Shown: piece by piece, positions 1 through 5,339 of the stretch
How positions within the stretch are numbered: the stretch's first letter is position 1
Layout: each line of letters opens with the position of its first letter
Assembly (NCBI GenBank): GCA_030706665.1
Contig: JAUZOB010000241.1
Location: forward strand, 1-5,339
Direction: 5' to 3'
Origin: Bacteroidota bacterium
GTDB lineage: Bacteria > Bacteroidota > Bacteroidia > Bacteroidales > Prolixibacteraceae
DNA: 5,339 bases
Notes under the pieces: generated by a model
Told to the model about the DNA's origin: nothing
The model's input: the letters and a program-made list of their open reading frames with translations, nothing else
The model's database searches: none
Made by a program: the position numbers and the translations under genes

Positions 1-379
1 TCTGGAGTTCATGGCAAACAAGAACAATGTGATTGTGATGGATGTAAAGAAAGATTTGATGGAATCGATCCAGAAGTTGGCAGAGGTGCTGAAATCAGGA
101 AATAAGATTGTTATTTTCCCTGAAGGAACCAGAACGAAGACCGGAGACCTGGGAGAATTTAAGAAGACTTTCGCAATCCTCAGCAAGGAGCTTAATATTC
201 CGGTTGTCCCTGTTTCTGTAAAAGGAGCTTTCAAGGCATTTCCTCAGGGAGCAAGATTCCCCCGGCCGTGTACTAAAATTGAGATTAATTTCCTTAAACC
301 GATCACCCCTGAAGGGCATACCACCGATACCTTAGTCGATGCGGTGAAACAGTCAATCTCAAGGAGTCTTGGTGAATAA
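1..379 (+). CDS. Lysophospholipid acyltransferase (PlsC family), C-terminal part; 5' end outside the window
   Basis: The first full codon is at base 2 and the frame is open to the left edge. The ATG at 11 is therefore very likely internal, and the gene ends at TAA 377-379. The visible part carries the family's block III motif FPEGTR (EGTR at 122-133), followed by a conserved 'LGEFKKTFAILS' stretch and the block IV strand 'IPVVPVSVKG'. Family knowledge: these enzymes transfer an acyl chain from acyl-ACP or acyl-CoA to a lysophospholipid such as lysophosphatidate, at the inner face of the cytoplasmic membrane. The catalytic HX4D motif should lie about 60-70 residues upstream of EGTR and is off the edge, so activity cannot be confirmed. 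It may be a stand-alone PlsC or, as in some Bacteroidota proteins and in Aas, the last domain of a fusion with an AMP-binding acyl-CoA/ACP synthetase. The visible sequence does not decide between these. A bidirectional terminator follows at 516-576. Confidence 0.85.
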   Translation, partial: LEFMANKNNVIVMDVKKDLMESIQKLAEVLKSGNKIVIFPEGTRTKTGDLGEFKKTFAILSKELNIPVVPVSVKGAFKAFPQGARFPRPCTKIEINFLKPITPEGHTTDTLVDAVKQSISRSLGE

Positions 380-515
380 AACTGCGAGAGAGTCCGGAAA
401 ATGGATTTTACCAGAGGAAATTTACTCTCATTACAGATAAGCTGCTTGTAAAATATTGCATTGAATAATCGGAGAGAGAATTCAATGAAGTGCCGGAATG
501 ATCTGCATTAACTGA

Positions 516-576
516 AAAAGACCAGAGCAGTGTATTTTGCTTTATCGAAAAGCAAAGCACACTGCTCTGGTCTTTT
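516..576. terminator. Long bidirectional hairpin terminator between convergent genes
   Basis: Perfect 18-bp inverted repeat: arm AAAAGACCAGAGCAGTGT at 516-533 and its exact reverse complement at 559-576. The stem continues inward after one mismatch with TTTGCTTT (536-543) pairing to AAAGCAAA (549-556), leaving a 5-nt loop. Because the arm ends in A-runs and T-runs, the transcript ends in a short U tract on either strand: TCTTTT on + and TCTTTTTC on -. It lies between the ends of the acyltransferase gene (379) and the lipoprotein gene (608), so it can serve both. Confidence 0.88.
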
Positions 577-607
577 AGTTTGTAAATATTTTGAAGAATA
601 CTGATTG

Positions 608-1225
608 CTATTTCTTTTTCGGCTTCGCAGTTCCTTGTTTTGGTTTTGCGATCTCCTGTTTTAGGTTATCCAGGTCGGTCCGGAGTGCCTTTAATTCTTG
701 TTCTTTGGCAAGAAGTATATCCTTAAGACTTTTGTTCTCTTCATTCAGTTTCTGCAGTTCTGAATCTTTTGAGCCATCAGCCCCATTCTCTTTTTCTTTA
801 TTGAGGTCAGTCGTCAACTGATCCATTTTGTTCTTTAAAACCTGGTTCTTAAGTTCCAGATCGTTTATCGCATCGTTCAGTTTGCGCTTTTCAAATTCAA
901 AGGCATAAATCTTATCCTCAAGCCCTGCATTCTTTTCTGAATAGTCAGAGTTGACTTTGTTTAAGTGTTTGGATAATGAGTCAATCTTGCTGTCTTTTAC
1001 AGCGTTACTTTCACTTAAATCATATTTCAGACGATTGAATTCTTTTTTTAGGGTGTCGATATACGCGTTTTGGCGCAAAGTTTGATCAGTCAATTCACCG
1101 ACACGGGTTTCTGCTTTAATTTTAAGGTCCTGCATAGCCAGAAATTTCTTTTTGGATACGCATCCGGATAAAGTAACGAGAATTAGAAGTCCGGTTGTTA
1201 TTCTGAATATGTTAATCCTTTTCAT
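608..1225 (-). CDS. Small coiled-coil lipoprotein of unknown function
   Basis: The product is 205 aa from the ATG at 1225. An upstream in-frame TTG at 1246 would add seven residues, but it overlaps the likely promoter -7 element, so ATG is preferred. Residues 1-22 form a lipoprotein signal: basic MKR, a hydrophobic core, and the lipobox L19-S-G-C22. The mature protein would start at the lipidated Cys22, followed by VSKKKF. Residues of about 30-192 are almost entirely charged and leucine-spaced (for example LKDILLAKEQELKALRTDL) and read as one long coiled coil. The last 13 residues are a basic, proline-containing tail in which AKPK occurs twice. There is no enzymatic motif. The start resembles the anchor-plus-coiled-coil region of Bacteroidota OmpA-family lipoproteins, but no OmpA peptidoglycan-binding domain follows. 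Location is inferred as membrane-anchored in the envelope. It is divergent from the gene at 1294 and convergent with the acyltransferase gene. Function is unknown. Confidence 0.85.
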   Translation of the reverse strand: MKRINIFRITTGLLILVTLSGCVSKKKFLAMQDLKIKAETRVGELTDQTLRQNAYIDTLKKEFNRLKYDLSESNAVKDSKIDSLSKHLNKVNSDYSEKNAGLEDKIYAFEFEKRKLNDAINDLELKNQVLKNKMDQLTTDLNKEKENGADGSKDSELQKLNEENKSLKDILLAKEQELKALRTDLDNLKQEIAKPKQGTAKPKKK

Positions 1226-1243
1226 TTTATGATATTTTAAGAT

Positions 1244-1251
1244 CAAAAATA
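1244..1251 (-). promoter_or_regulatory. Bacteroidota-type -7 promoter element of the lipoprotein gene
   Basis: On the - strand this reads TATTTTTG, a perfect match to the TAnnTTTG -7 consensus of the primary sigma factor in Bacteroidetes. It ends 18 nt before the ATG at 1225, implying a very short leader. I could not find a good TTTG -33 box at the expected 19-21 bp spacing, so this is a moderate call. The local sequence is AT-rich, which raises the chance of a random match. Confidence 0.5.
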
Positions 1252-1293
1252 ATAAAAGCGCGAAATGAAAACGTTATTTTAGTCGTCTAAAGT

Positions 1294-2463
1294 ATGAAAC
1301 AAGAACGGAATCGTATGTATCGAATCATTTTTTTCTTCCTTTTTTTAATTTCTTTAACAGGAAGTGGGCTCGCCCAGGAAGCAGGGAAGTATTCGCTCTC
1401 GGGGAGAGTGGTAGATAAAGAGACTGATGGAGGTGTTGAATTTGCCAATCTGGGCATCGAAGGAACCTATATTGGTATTGCCTGTGATGCGGATGGCTTC
1501 TTTCGTATCGGGATTCCCACAGAGATGAAAGATAAAATTGTGACGATCTCGGCTGTCGGTTTTAATCCCATAAGGATGGCTGTCGGAGAATTGAGCCAAT
1601 TGAAACCTTTGGTACTAAAAATGGTGCCTCAGACTTATAAGCTCTCGGATGTAGAGGTAAGTGCCCAGTCGCGCGTTGCTTATGGCATGATTAAAAATGT
1701 AATCGACCGAATCAGTCAAAATTACTGGCAGGGACCATTGTTCGCGAATACTGTTTATCGCTCTGAGGTGCGTTCGGATAATGCAACGGTTCGGATCAGA
1801 GAGGCTGACGTTGAATTCTCTGACCGTCTGGGATACAAAATGCGTGATCACAAAGAAGCATTCTCTGATCGTGGATATCGGTTTGATAAAGTAAAAAGGA
1901 ATTTTGAGGTTCGTTATCTGAGTGACGGGATGACCAGTATGGATAACCTGCTCGGACTGGATATCGTCAGATGTCCGGGGAATATTCTGGATCGCGAGTA
2001 TATGAATGATTTTGACCTCTCATTGGAACCGGAAACAATGTATGAAGGGAAGCCTGTATATGTTGTTCATTATACACTTCGGAAATCTGATTTCGCTCAT
2101 TCCGGAGACTTTCAGCTTAAGAGCCTGGATGGTAAAATATTGATCTCGAAAGACGATTATGCGGTATTGCACAATGAGTTCAGAGGTGTCTCGCAACAAT
2201 GGTCTGTGAACGGGAGATCTATTGCCTCAAAAGATTCCGGGAATCATCAGGTTAGTTATGAAACGACCTGTTCCTATGTCAAGTATGGGAGTGCCTATGT
2301 TCCTCGTCAGATGAGCCTTGTGGCGCATTATTCAACGGCAGGTGTAACTGCAAGCGGGAATCAGCTTACAGAAGTTTCAACATTGGATTTCTCCAGTTAT
2401 GCCCCGGGAAGCAGCAAGGACTTCACCGGCAGGGTTTATTTTGAAGATACCAAATCGAACTGA
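1294..2463 (+). CDS. Secreted protein with N-terminal carboxypeptidase-regulatory-like domain, no TonB barrel
   Basis: The product is 389 aa from the ATG at 1294. A second in-frame ATG at 1315 (residue 8) would also leave a workable signal peptide; neither has a clear Shine-Dalgarno site. Residues 1-27 or 1-28 form a Sec signal peptide: basic n-region, phenylalanine/leucine-rich core, and a cleavage site near GLA-Q. Residues of about 34-112 match the CarboxypepD_reg-like beta-sandwich seen at the start of many Bacteroidota outer-membrane proteins (SGRVVDKETDGG, GIACDADGFFRI, ISAVGF). Residues of about 125-389 form a beta-rich domain opening with an 'AYGMIKNVIDRISQNY' helix and a 'YR' strand, then EGKPVYVVHY and SYVKYGSAYVPRQ. 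This layout resembles the soluble region of DUF5686-type proteins. There is no plug domain, TonB box or obvious barrel, so it is not a SusC-type receptor. It is likely periplasmic or attached to the outer membrane. Its role and ligand are unknown. It is divergent from the lipoprotein gene and followed by the hairpin at 2563. Confidence 0.85.
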   Translation: MKQERNRMYRIIFFFLFLISLTGSGLAQEAGKYSLSGRVVDKETDGGVEFANLGIEGTYIGIACDADGFFRIGIPTEMKDKIVTISAVGFNPIRMAVGELSQLKPLVLKMVPQTYKLSDVEVSAQSRVAYGMIKNVIDRISQNYWQGPLFANTVYRSEVRSDNATVRIREADVEFSDRLGYKMRDHKEAFSDRGYRFDKVKRNFEVRYLSDGMTSMDNLLGLDIVRCPGNILDREYMNDFDLSLEPETMYEGKPVYVVHYTLRKSDFAHSGDFQLKSLDGKILISKDDYAVLHNEFRGVSQQWSVNGRSIASKDSGNHQVSYETTCSYVKYGSAYVPRQMSLVAHYSTAGVTASGNQLTEVSTLDFSSYAPGSSKDFTGRVYFEDTKSN

Positions 2464-2562
2464 GTTCGGATTTAAAAAATAGTTCTCTTTCGGAGTAATA
2501 TGATAGTTGTTGAAGCTGATTTAGATTAGAATCAAACCGAATATTTTACTTCAAGAGCGTTT

Positions 2563-2600
2563 AACAACAGGAGATCGCGATTGAGCGACCTCCTGTTGTT
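2563..2600. terminator. Hairpin between convergent genes, probable bidirectional terminator
   Basis: Perfect 11-bp inverted repeat: AACAACAGGAG at 2563-2573 and CTCCTGTTGTT at 2590-2600. After one A/C mismatch it is extended inward by TCGC/GCGA (2575-2578 with 2585-2588), with a 6-nt loop. The trailing U tract is poor on both strands, so termination efficiency is uncertain. Its position, 100 bp after the + gene stop and 30 bp after the - gene stop, fits a shared terminator. Confidence 0.62.
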
Positions 2601-2629
2601 CGTAATTAAAGAGCCCTGATTAAAGATCC

Positions 2630-3925
2630 TTACTTCGTTTCTTTTGCAAATAGTTGTTTCTTGTCTACCTTCTTAACGAGTAAGCTGTCTTTGAGTAGTT
2701 TTGAAATAGCATTAAAGGGTGCTGTAATAATTTCGTCTCCTTCTTTCACGCCTTGAAGGACCTCAATGTAGGTGTTGTCCTGAATGCCTGTTTTAATAGG
2801 GACTTTCACGGCCTTGTTGTTCCGATATAAAAAGACGACCTCCTGTTTGTCGGAACGATTGGTTACATCGGCATTCTCTGTGCCTTTTTTCCCTTTGACA
2901 TTGTTCGCGTCTTCGTTAATCTTGCGGGTTGTTACTGCCTGGATCGGGACAGATACAACATTCTTGTGAGTCTCCGCCAGTATGTCAACGGTGGCAGACA
3001 TTCCCGGGCGGAACGGATATTTGCTTTTATCGCTGATGAGATCTTTGTATGAACTTTCGAGAAGTCGGACCTTGACGTAGAAGGTGGTAACCTGATCGGC
3101 TGCATTGGCTGTGGCATTGGCAGAGTTGGCAATCTCTTTCACCAATCCTTTGAATTTGCGATTCAAATAGGCATCGACTTCAACCAGACAGGTGTCGCCG
3201 ATGTTAATGTTGATGATGTCGTTCTCGTTTACATCAACTTTGACCTCCATTTTGCTTAAATCGGCAATTGTCATAAGTTCCGATCCCGCAAATTGATTGG
3301 TTCCCACTACGCGTTCGCCTTTTTCAACATTCAGCTTGGCTACTGTCCCGCTGATCGGAGCGTAAATCTTTGTTTTGACAAGACTTTCCTGTGATTCGCT
3401 CACGGACGCTTCAGCACTTTTCATTGAATATTTAGCTGCCTCTACTTCGCTTTTGGCTACTTTGTAGGCTGATTCGGCGCTTTCAAATTCTTGTTTTGAG
3501 ATTGTTTTCTGGTTAAAGAGCTTCTGTGCACGTTTAAAAGCAAGTTCCTTTTCAATTAATTGTGCTTCTGTCTGAGCCAGGCGCGCCTTTGTTGAATTCA
3601 GGGAAGCCTTGACTCTGTTGAGCGTCGAGATATAGATGTCGGGTTTTATGACGACCAGAAGATCCCCTTTTTTCACTTCGTCGCCTTCTCTGACCATTAA
3701 CTCAGTGATTTCACCGGGAACTTCAGGACTTATCTTTACCTGTGTCTCGGGTTGTATCTTCCCGTTGGCAGTAATGACCTCCGTAATTGTTCTCTTTACT
3801 GCTTTCTCGGTAGAAATTGGAATCCCGGTTTCTTTTCCGATCCAGCCTGCTTTTTTTGCAACAAGTAATGCGATTATTACTATGAGAATAACAGTAATTG
3901 CAATTATAAGAGGTTTCCTTTTCAT
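2630..3925 (-). CDS. Periplasmic adaptor (membrane fusion) protein of a tripartite efflux pump, MacA/HlyD family
   Basis: The product is 431 aa from the ATG at 3925. It bridges an inner-membrane transporter (MacB-type ABC or RND) and a TolC-type outer-membrane channel. Residues 6-24 form one N-terminal membrane segment after MKRK, so the protein is inner-membrane anchored with the rest in the periplasm. Next come the first half of the split lipoyl domain (about 64-94, 'PEVPGEITELMVREGDEV'), an alpha-helical hairpin (about 97-183), the second lipoyl half (about 184-205, 'IYAPISGTVAKLNVEKGE'), a beta-barrel (about 224-320) and a membrane-proximal domain (about 326-410). The hairpin tip carries the R-x3-L-x6-S pattern (R132, L136, S143) that docks adaptors to TolC-family channels. 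A hydrophilic, lysine/asparagine-rich insert of about 28 residues (333-360) sits inside the membrane-proximal domain. Neither a transporter nor a TolC gene is adjacent: upstream is aspartokinase behind a terminator, and downstream is a convergent gene. The substrate cannot be predicted. Confidence 0.92.
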   Translation of the reverse strand: MKRKPLIIAITVILIVIIALLVAKKAGWIGKETGIPISTEKAVKRTITEVITANGKIQPETQVKISPEVPGEITELMVREGDEVKKGDLLVVIKPDIYISTLNRVKASLNSTKARLAQTEAQLIEKELAFKRAQKLFNQKTISKQEFESAESAYKVAKSEVEAAKYSMKSAEASVSESQESLVKTKIYAPISGTVAKLNVEKGERVVGTNQFAGSELMTIADLSKMEVKVDVNENDIININIGDTCLVEVDAYLNRKFKGLVKEIANSANATANAADQVTTFYVKVRLLESSYKDLISDKSKYPFRPGMSATVDILAETHKNVVSVPIQAVTTRKINEDANNVKGKKGTENADVTNRSDKQEVVFLYRNNKAVKVPIKTGIQDNTYIEVLQGVKEGDEIITAPFNAISKLLKDSLLVKKVDKKQLFAKETK

Positions 3926-3943
3926 CGCTTCTGGTTTTTATCC

Positions 3944-3975
3944 TTTAAAGAAGGAATAAGTTTAAGTTCTTTAAA
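3944..3975. promoter_or_regulatory. 9-bp inverted repeat upstream of the adaptor gene, candidate operator
   Basis: TTTAAAGAA at 3944-3952 is the exact reverse complement of TTCTTTAAA at 3967-3975, with a 14-nt spacer. The dyad lies 18 bp upstream of the adaptor start (3925). Its outer arm abuts a weak -7-like sequence on the - strand (TAATTTTA at 3979-3972, one mismatch from TAnnTTTG). This fits an operator for a dimeric repressor, or a hairpin in the leader RNA. The arms are AT-rich and partly self-palindromic (TTTAAA), so chance is possible. No regulator gene is in the window. Confidence 0.35.
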
Positions 3976-4001
3976 ATTACGACGAAAGAGTGAAATAAAA
4001 A

Positions 4002-4024
4002 ATCCGCAGCCTTAAACTGCGGAT
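4002..4024 (-). terminator. Rho-independent terminator of the aspartate kinase gene
   Basis: Perfect 8-bp stem: ATCCGCAG at 4002-4009 and CTGCGGAT at 4017-4024, with a 7-nt loop. On the - strand it is followed by TTTTT-ATTT, a good U tract, 66 bp after the kinase stop codon. The + strand is also followed by T-runs, so it could act both ways, but no + gene ends here. It separates the kinase gene from the adaptor gene, which are in the same orientation, and argues that the adaptor has its own promoter in 3926-4001. Confidence 0.88.
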
Positions 4025-4089
4025 CTTTTTTATGTTTTTTTCTTTAAATAATAGTTTTTCATGTTTCGCTATAGGAGCAATGCCTGAAT

Positions 4090-5339
4090 TTAACGAACCA
4101 GAAAGCGAGCTGTAGTCCGGGTCTTTTGTTCTACGAATATATTTCGTTCGTTGGTAATTTTATCGATGGCCTCTTCATCGTAATGGCGAATCGTGATCAA
4201 ATCAAGATCCGTATTGTAACGAATGTCGAATTCTTTCTCGATTTTCTTCACCAGTGGTTCTACCCCTCTTTCGGGCATATCGATGGCAATTGAAAAGTTG
4301 AGCGCAGAGTGCTGTACTATATTCGCTTTGATTCTTAAACTAGCCAAAAGTCCAAATATCTTTGACAAACTATCTTCCATTACAAAAGAGAAGTCCTTGG
4401 GAGTAATTGTGAGAAGAACCTGGTTCTTCTTCATGATGAAAACAGGTACCAGCTCCATCTTGTGATTGATATAATGAATTACAGTTCCGTTTGCGTCAGG
4501 ATCGATAAACGAATTGACGTAGAGTGGAATTCTTTTATTTTCTAAAGGTTTAATCGTCTTGGGGTGAATAACTTTTGCCCCGGAGTAGGAAAGCTCAATG
4601 GCTTCCTGATATGAGATCTCTTCTAACTTCTGTGTGGCCTCAAAATACTGGGGATCGGCATTGAGAATCCCCGGTACGTCTTTCCAAATCACAACACATT
4701 CGGCATTGAGCAGATTGGCCAGAATGGCGGCAGTGTAGTCCGATCCTTCACGACCGAGCGTTGTCGTAAGGTTGCTGATCGTTGATCCGATAAAGCCTTG
4801 TGTGATATAGACATCAACATCGGAGAAGGTAAATGCTTTAGGAATCAATTCGCCTGAAAGCTCCCAGTCAATTAATGCTTCGCGGAATGTGTCGTCTGTG
4901 CGTAAATAGTTTCGGATGTCGATCCATTTACTTGCGATGCCTTCTTTGCAGAGGTAAGCATTTACGATCTTCGTAGATATTAATTCTCCCAGTGAGACGA
5001 TCTGGTCATATTCAAAATCATAGTCGAGAGAATGTTCTTCGCGGATCTTATTCTCTAGTTTTTGAAATATTGCTTCGAGATCCTGAAAGATGCGGTCGTT
5101 GAAGTCAAAGAGAGAAGAACAGATGTCAAGATGTGTCTTGCGGATCTGGTCAATGGTCTCCGGAATGTTTCCATCTCCTGAGAAATACTGTCTTGCTACT
5201 TCTTCGAGGGCATTGGTCGTTTTTCCCATTGCTGAAACCACAACAATAGTTTTACCGGCGTGTTTTTTTAAAATGTTTGCAAGGTTTTTAACCCCTTCCG
5301 CATTTTTTACTGATGCACCACCAAATTTGAATATTTTCA
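4090..5339 (-). CDS. lysC: Aspartate kinase (aspartokinase), monofunctional; start codon cut by the window edge
   Basis: Catalyses ATP + L-aspartate to 4-phospho-L-aspartate, the first step toward lysine/diaminopimelate, threonine and methionine; cytoplasmic. The frame runs open to the right edge. The last two bases (5339-5338) read TG on the - strand and are followed by KIFKFGGASV, so the start is almost certainly an ATG whose A is at base 5340. That gives 416 aa, a normal length for a monofunctional enzyme. Numbering from that Met, the amino-acid kinase domain spans about 1-290: KFGGASV (5-11), VVSAMGKTTN (34-43), SLGELIST (116-123), TTLGREGSDYTAA (around 192-205), KDVPGILNADP (220-230) and GAKVIHP (254-260). 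An ACT regulatory domain starts near 307, and a short, divergent second ACT-like segment covers about 375-416. There is no homoserine dehydrogenase domain, so it is not a ThrA-type fusion. ACT domains commonly mediate feedback inhibition; which amino acid applies here is not visible. A terminator follows at 4002-4024. Confidence 0.95.
   Translation of the reverse strand, partial: KIFKFGGASVKNAEGVKNLANILKKHAGKTIVVVSAMGKTTNALEEVARQYFSGDGNIPETIDQIRKTHLDICSSLFDFNDRIFQDLEAIFQKLENKIREEHSLDYDFEYDQIVSLGELISTKIVNAYLCKEGIASKWIDIRNYLRTDDTFREALIDWELSGELIPKAFTFSDVDVYITQGFIGSTISNLTTTLGREGSDYTAAILANLLNAECVVIWKDVPGILNADPQYFEATQKLEEISYQEAIELSYSGAKVIHPKTIKPLENKRIPLYVNSFIDPDANGTVIHYINHKMELVPVFIMKKNQVLLTITPKDFSFVMEDSLSKIFGLLASLRIKANIVQHSALNFSIAIDMPERGVEPLVKKIEKEFDIRYNTDLDLITIRHYDEEAIDKITNERNIFVEQKTRTTARFLVR

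Noticed and set aside
95..319. 74-codon open frame on - opposite the acyltransferase
   Set aside because: Overlaps conserved PlsC motifs on the other strand and has no recognisable product.
401..451. 16-codon ATG frame after the acyltransferase gene
   Set aside because: Too short, no ribosome binding site or family support; expected by chance.
591..821. 76-codon open frame on + opposite the lipoprotein gene
   Set aside because: The Ser/Phe/Cys-rich product is what antisense of a Lys/Glu-rich coiled coil gives; no independent support.
1226..1246. TTG at 1246 as start of the lipoprotein gene
   Set aside because: It overlaps the TATTTTTG -7 element and puts extra residues ahead of a canonical MKR lipoprotein signal; the ATG at 1225 fits better.
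3636..3959. 107-codon open frame on + opposite the start of the adaptor gene
   Set aside because: It lies wholly antisense to a clearly homologous coding region plus its promoter, and its product shows no recognisable domain.
4223..4465. 80-codon open frame on + opposite the aspartate kinase gene
   Set aside because: Antisense to the conserved ACT region; no family resemblance or start signals.
1..5339. Defence system, CRISPR array, mobile element or other undescribed multi-gene system
   Set aside because: No repeats with regular spacing, transposase, integrase, nuclease or toxin-antitoxin-like genes are visible. All five genes fit envelope or primary-metabolism families and are separated by terminators.

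Overview
The window looks like ordinary chromosomal DNA from a member of the Bacteroidota, probably a Bacteroidales or Marinilabiliales-type anaerobe or a relative. Four observations point there. One secreted protein begins with a carboxypeptidase-regulatory-like domain. A lipoprotein begins with the 'SGCVSKKK' anchor common in that phylum. The start codons lack good Shine-Dalgarno sequences, and one promoter has a perfect TAnnTTTG -7 element. The aspartokinase has the KFGGASV / GREGSD wording I associate with this phylum. The lineage is inferred from these traits, not from a marker gene.

Layout: (1) The 3' end of a PlsC-type lysophospholipid acyltransferase on + (1-379) enters from the left edge. 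(2) A long bidirectional hairpin terminator (516-576) separates it from a convergent gene on - (608-1225) for a small coiled-coil lipoprotein. (3) Divergent from that gene, across a 68-bp promoter gap, is a secreted protein on + with an N-terminal carboxypeptidase-regulatory-like domain (1294-2463). (4) A second hairpin (2563-2600) separates it from a convergent MacA/HlyD-type periplasmic adaptor on - (2630-3925). (5) Upstream of the adaptor are a 9-bp inverted repeat (3944-3975) and a strong terminator (4002-4024). (6) An aspartate kinase on - (4090 to the right edge) follows, probably missing only the first base of its start codon.

No intergenic gap exceeds 300 bases; the longest, 380-607, holds the first terminator and one weak inverted repeat. 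The genes appear to be separate transcription units rather than one operon. Three encode envelope proteins (lipoprotein, secreted regulatory-like protein, efflux adaptor), one is for phospholipid synthesis and one for the aspartate amino-acid pathway. Their adjacency does not indicate a shared pathway.

I found no mobile element, CRISPR array, RNA gene, phage gene or defence system, and no convincing sign of an undescribed system. The items most worth a second look are the adaptor gene that lacks its transporter and TolC partners, the dyad in its promoter region, and the lipoprotein that has an OmpA-family-like start but no OmpA domain.
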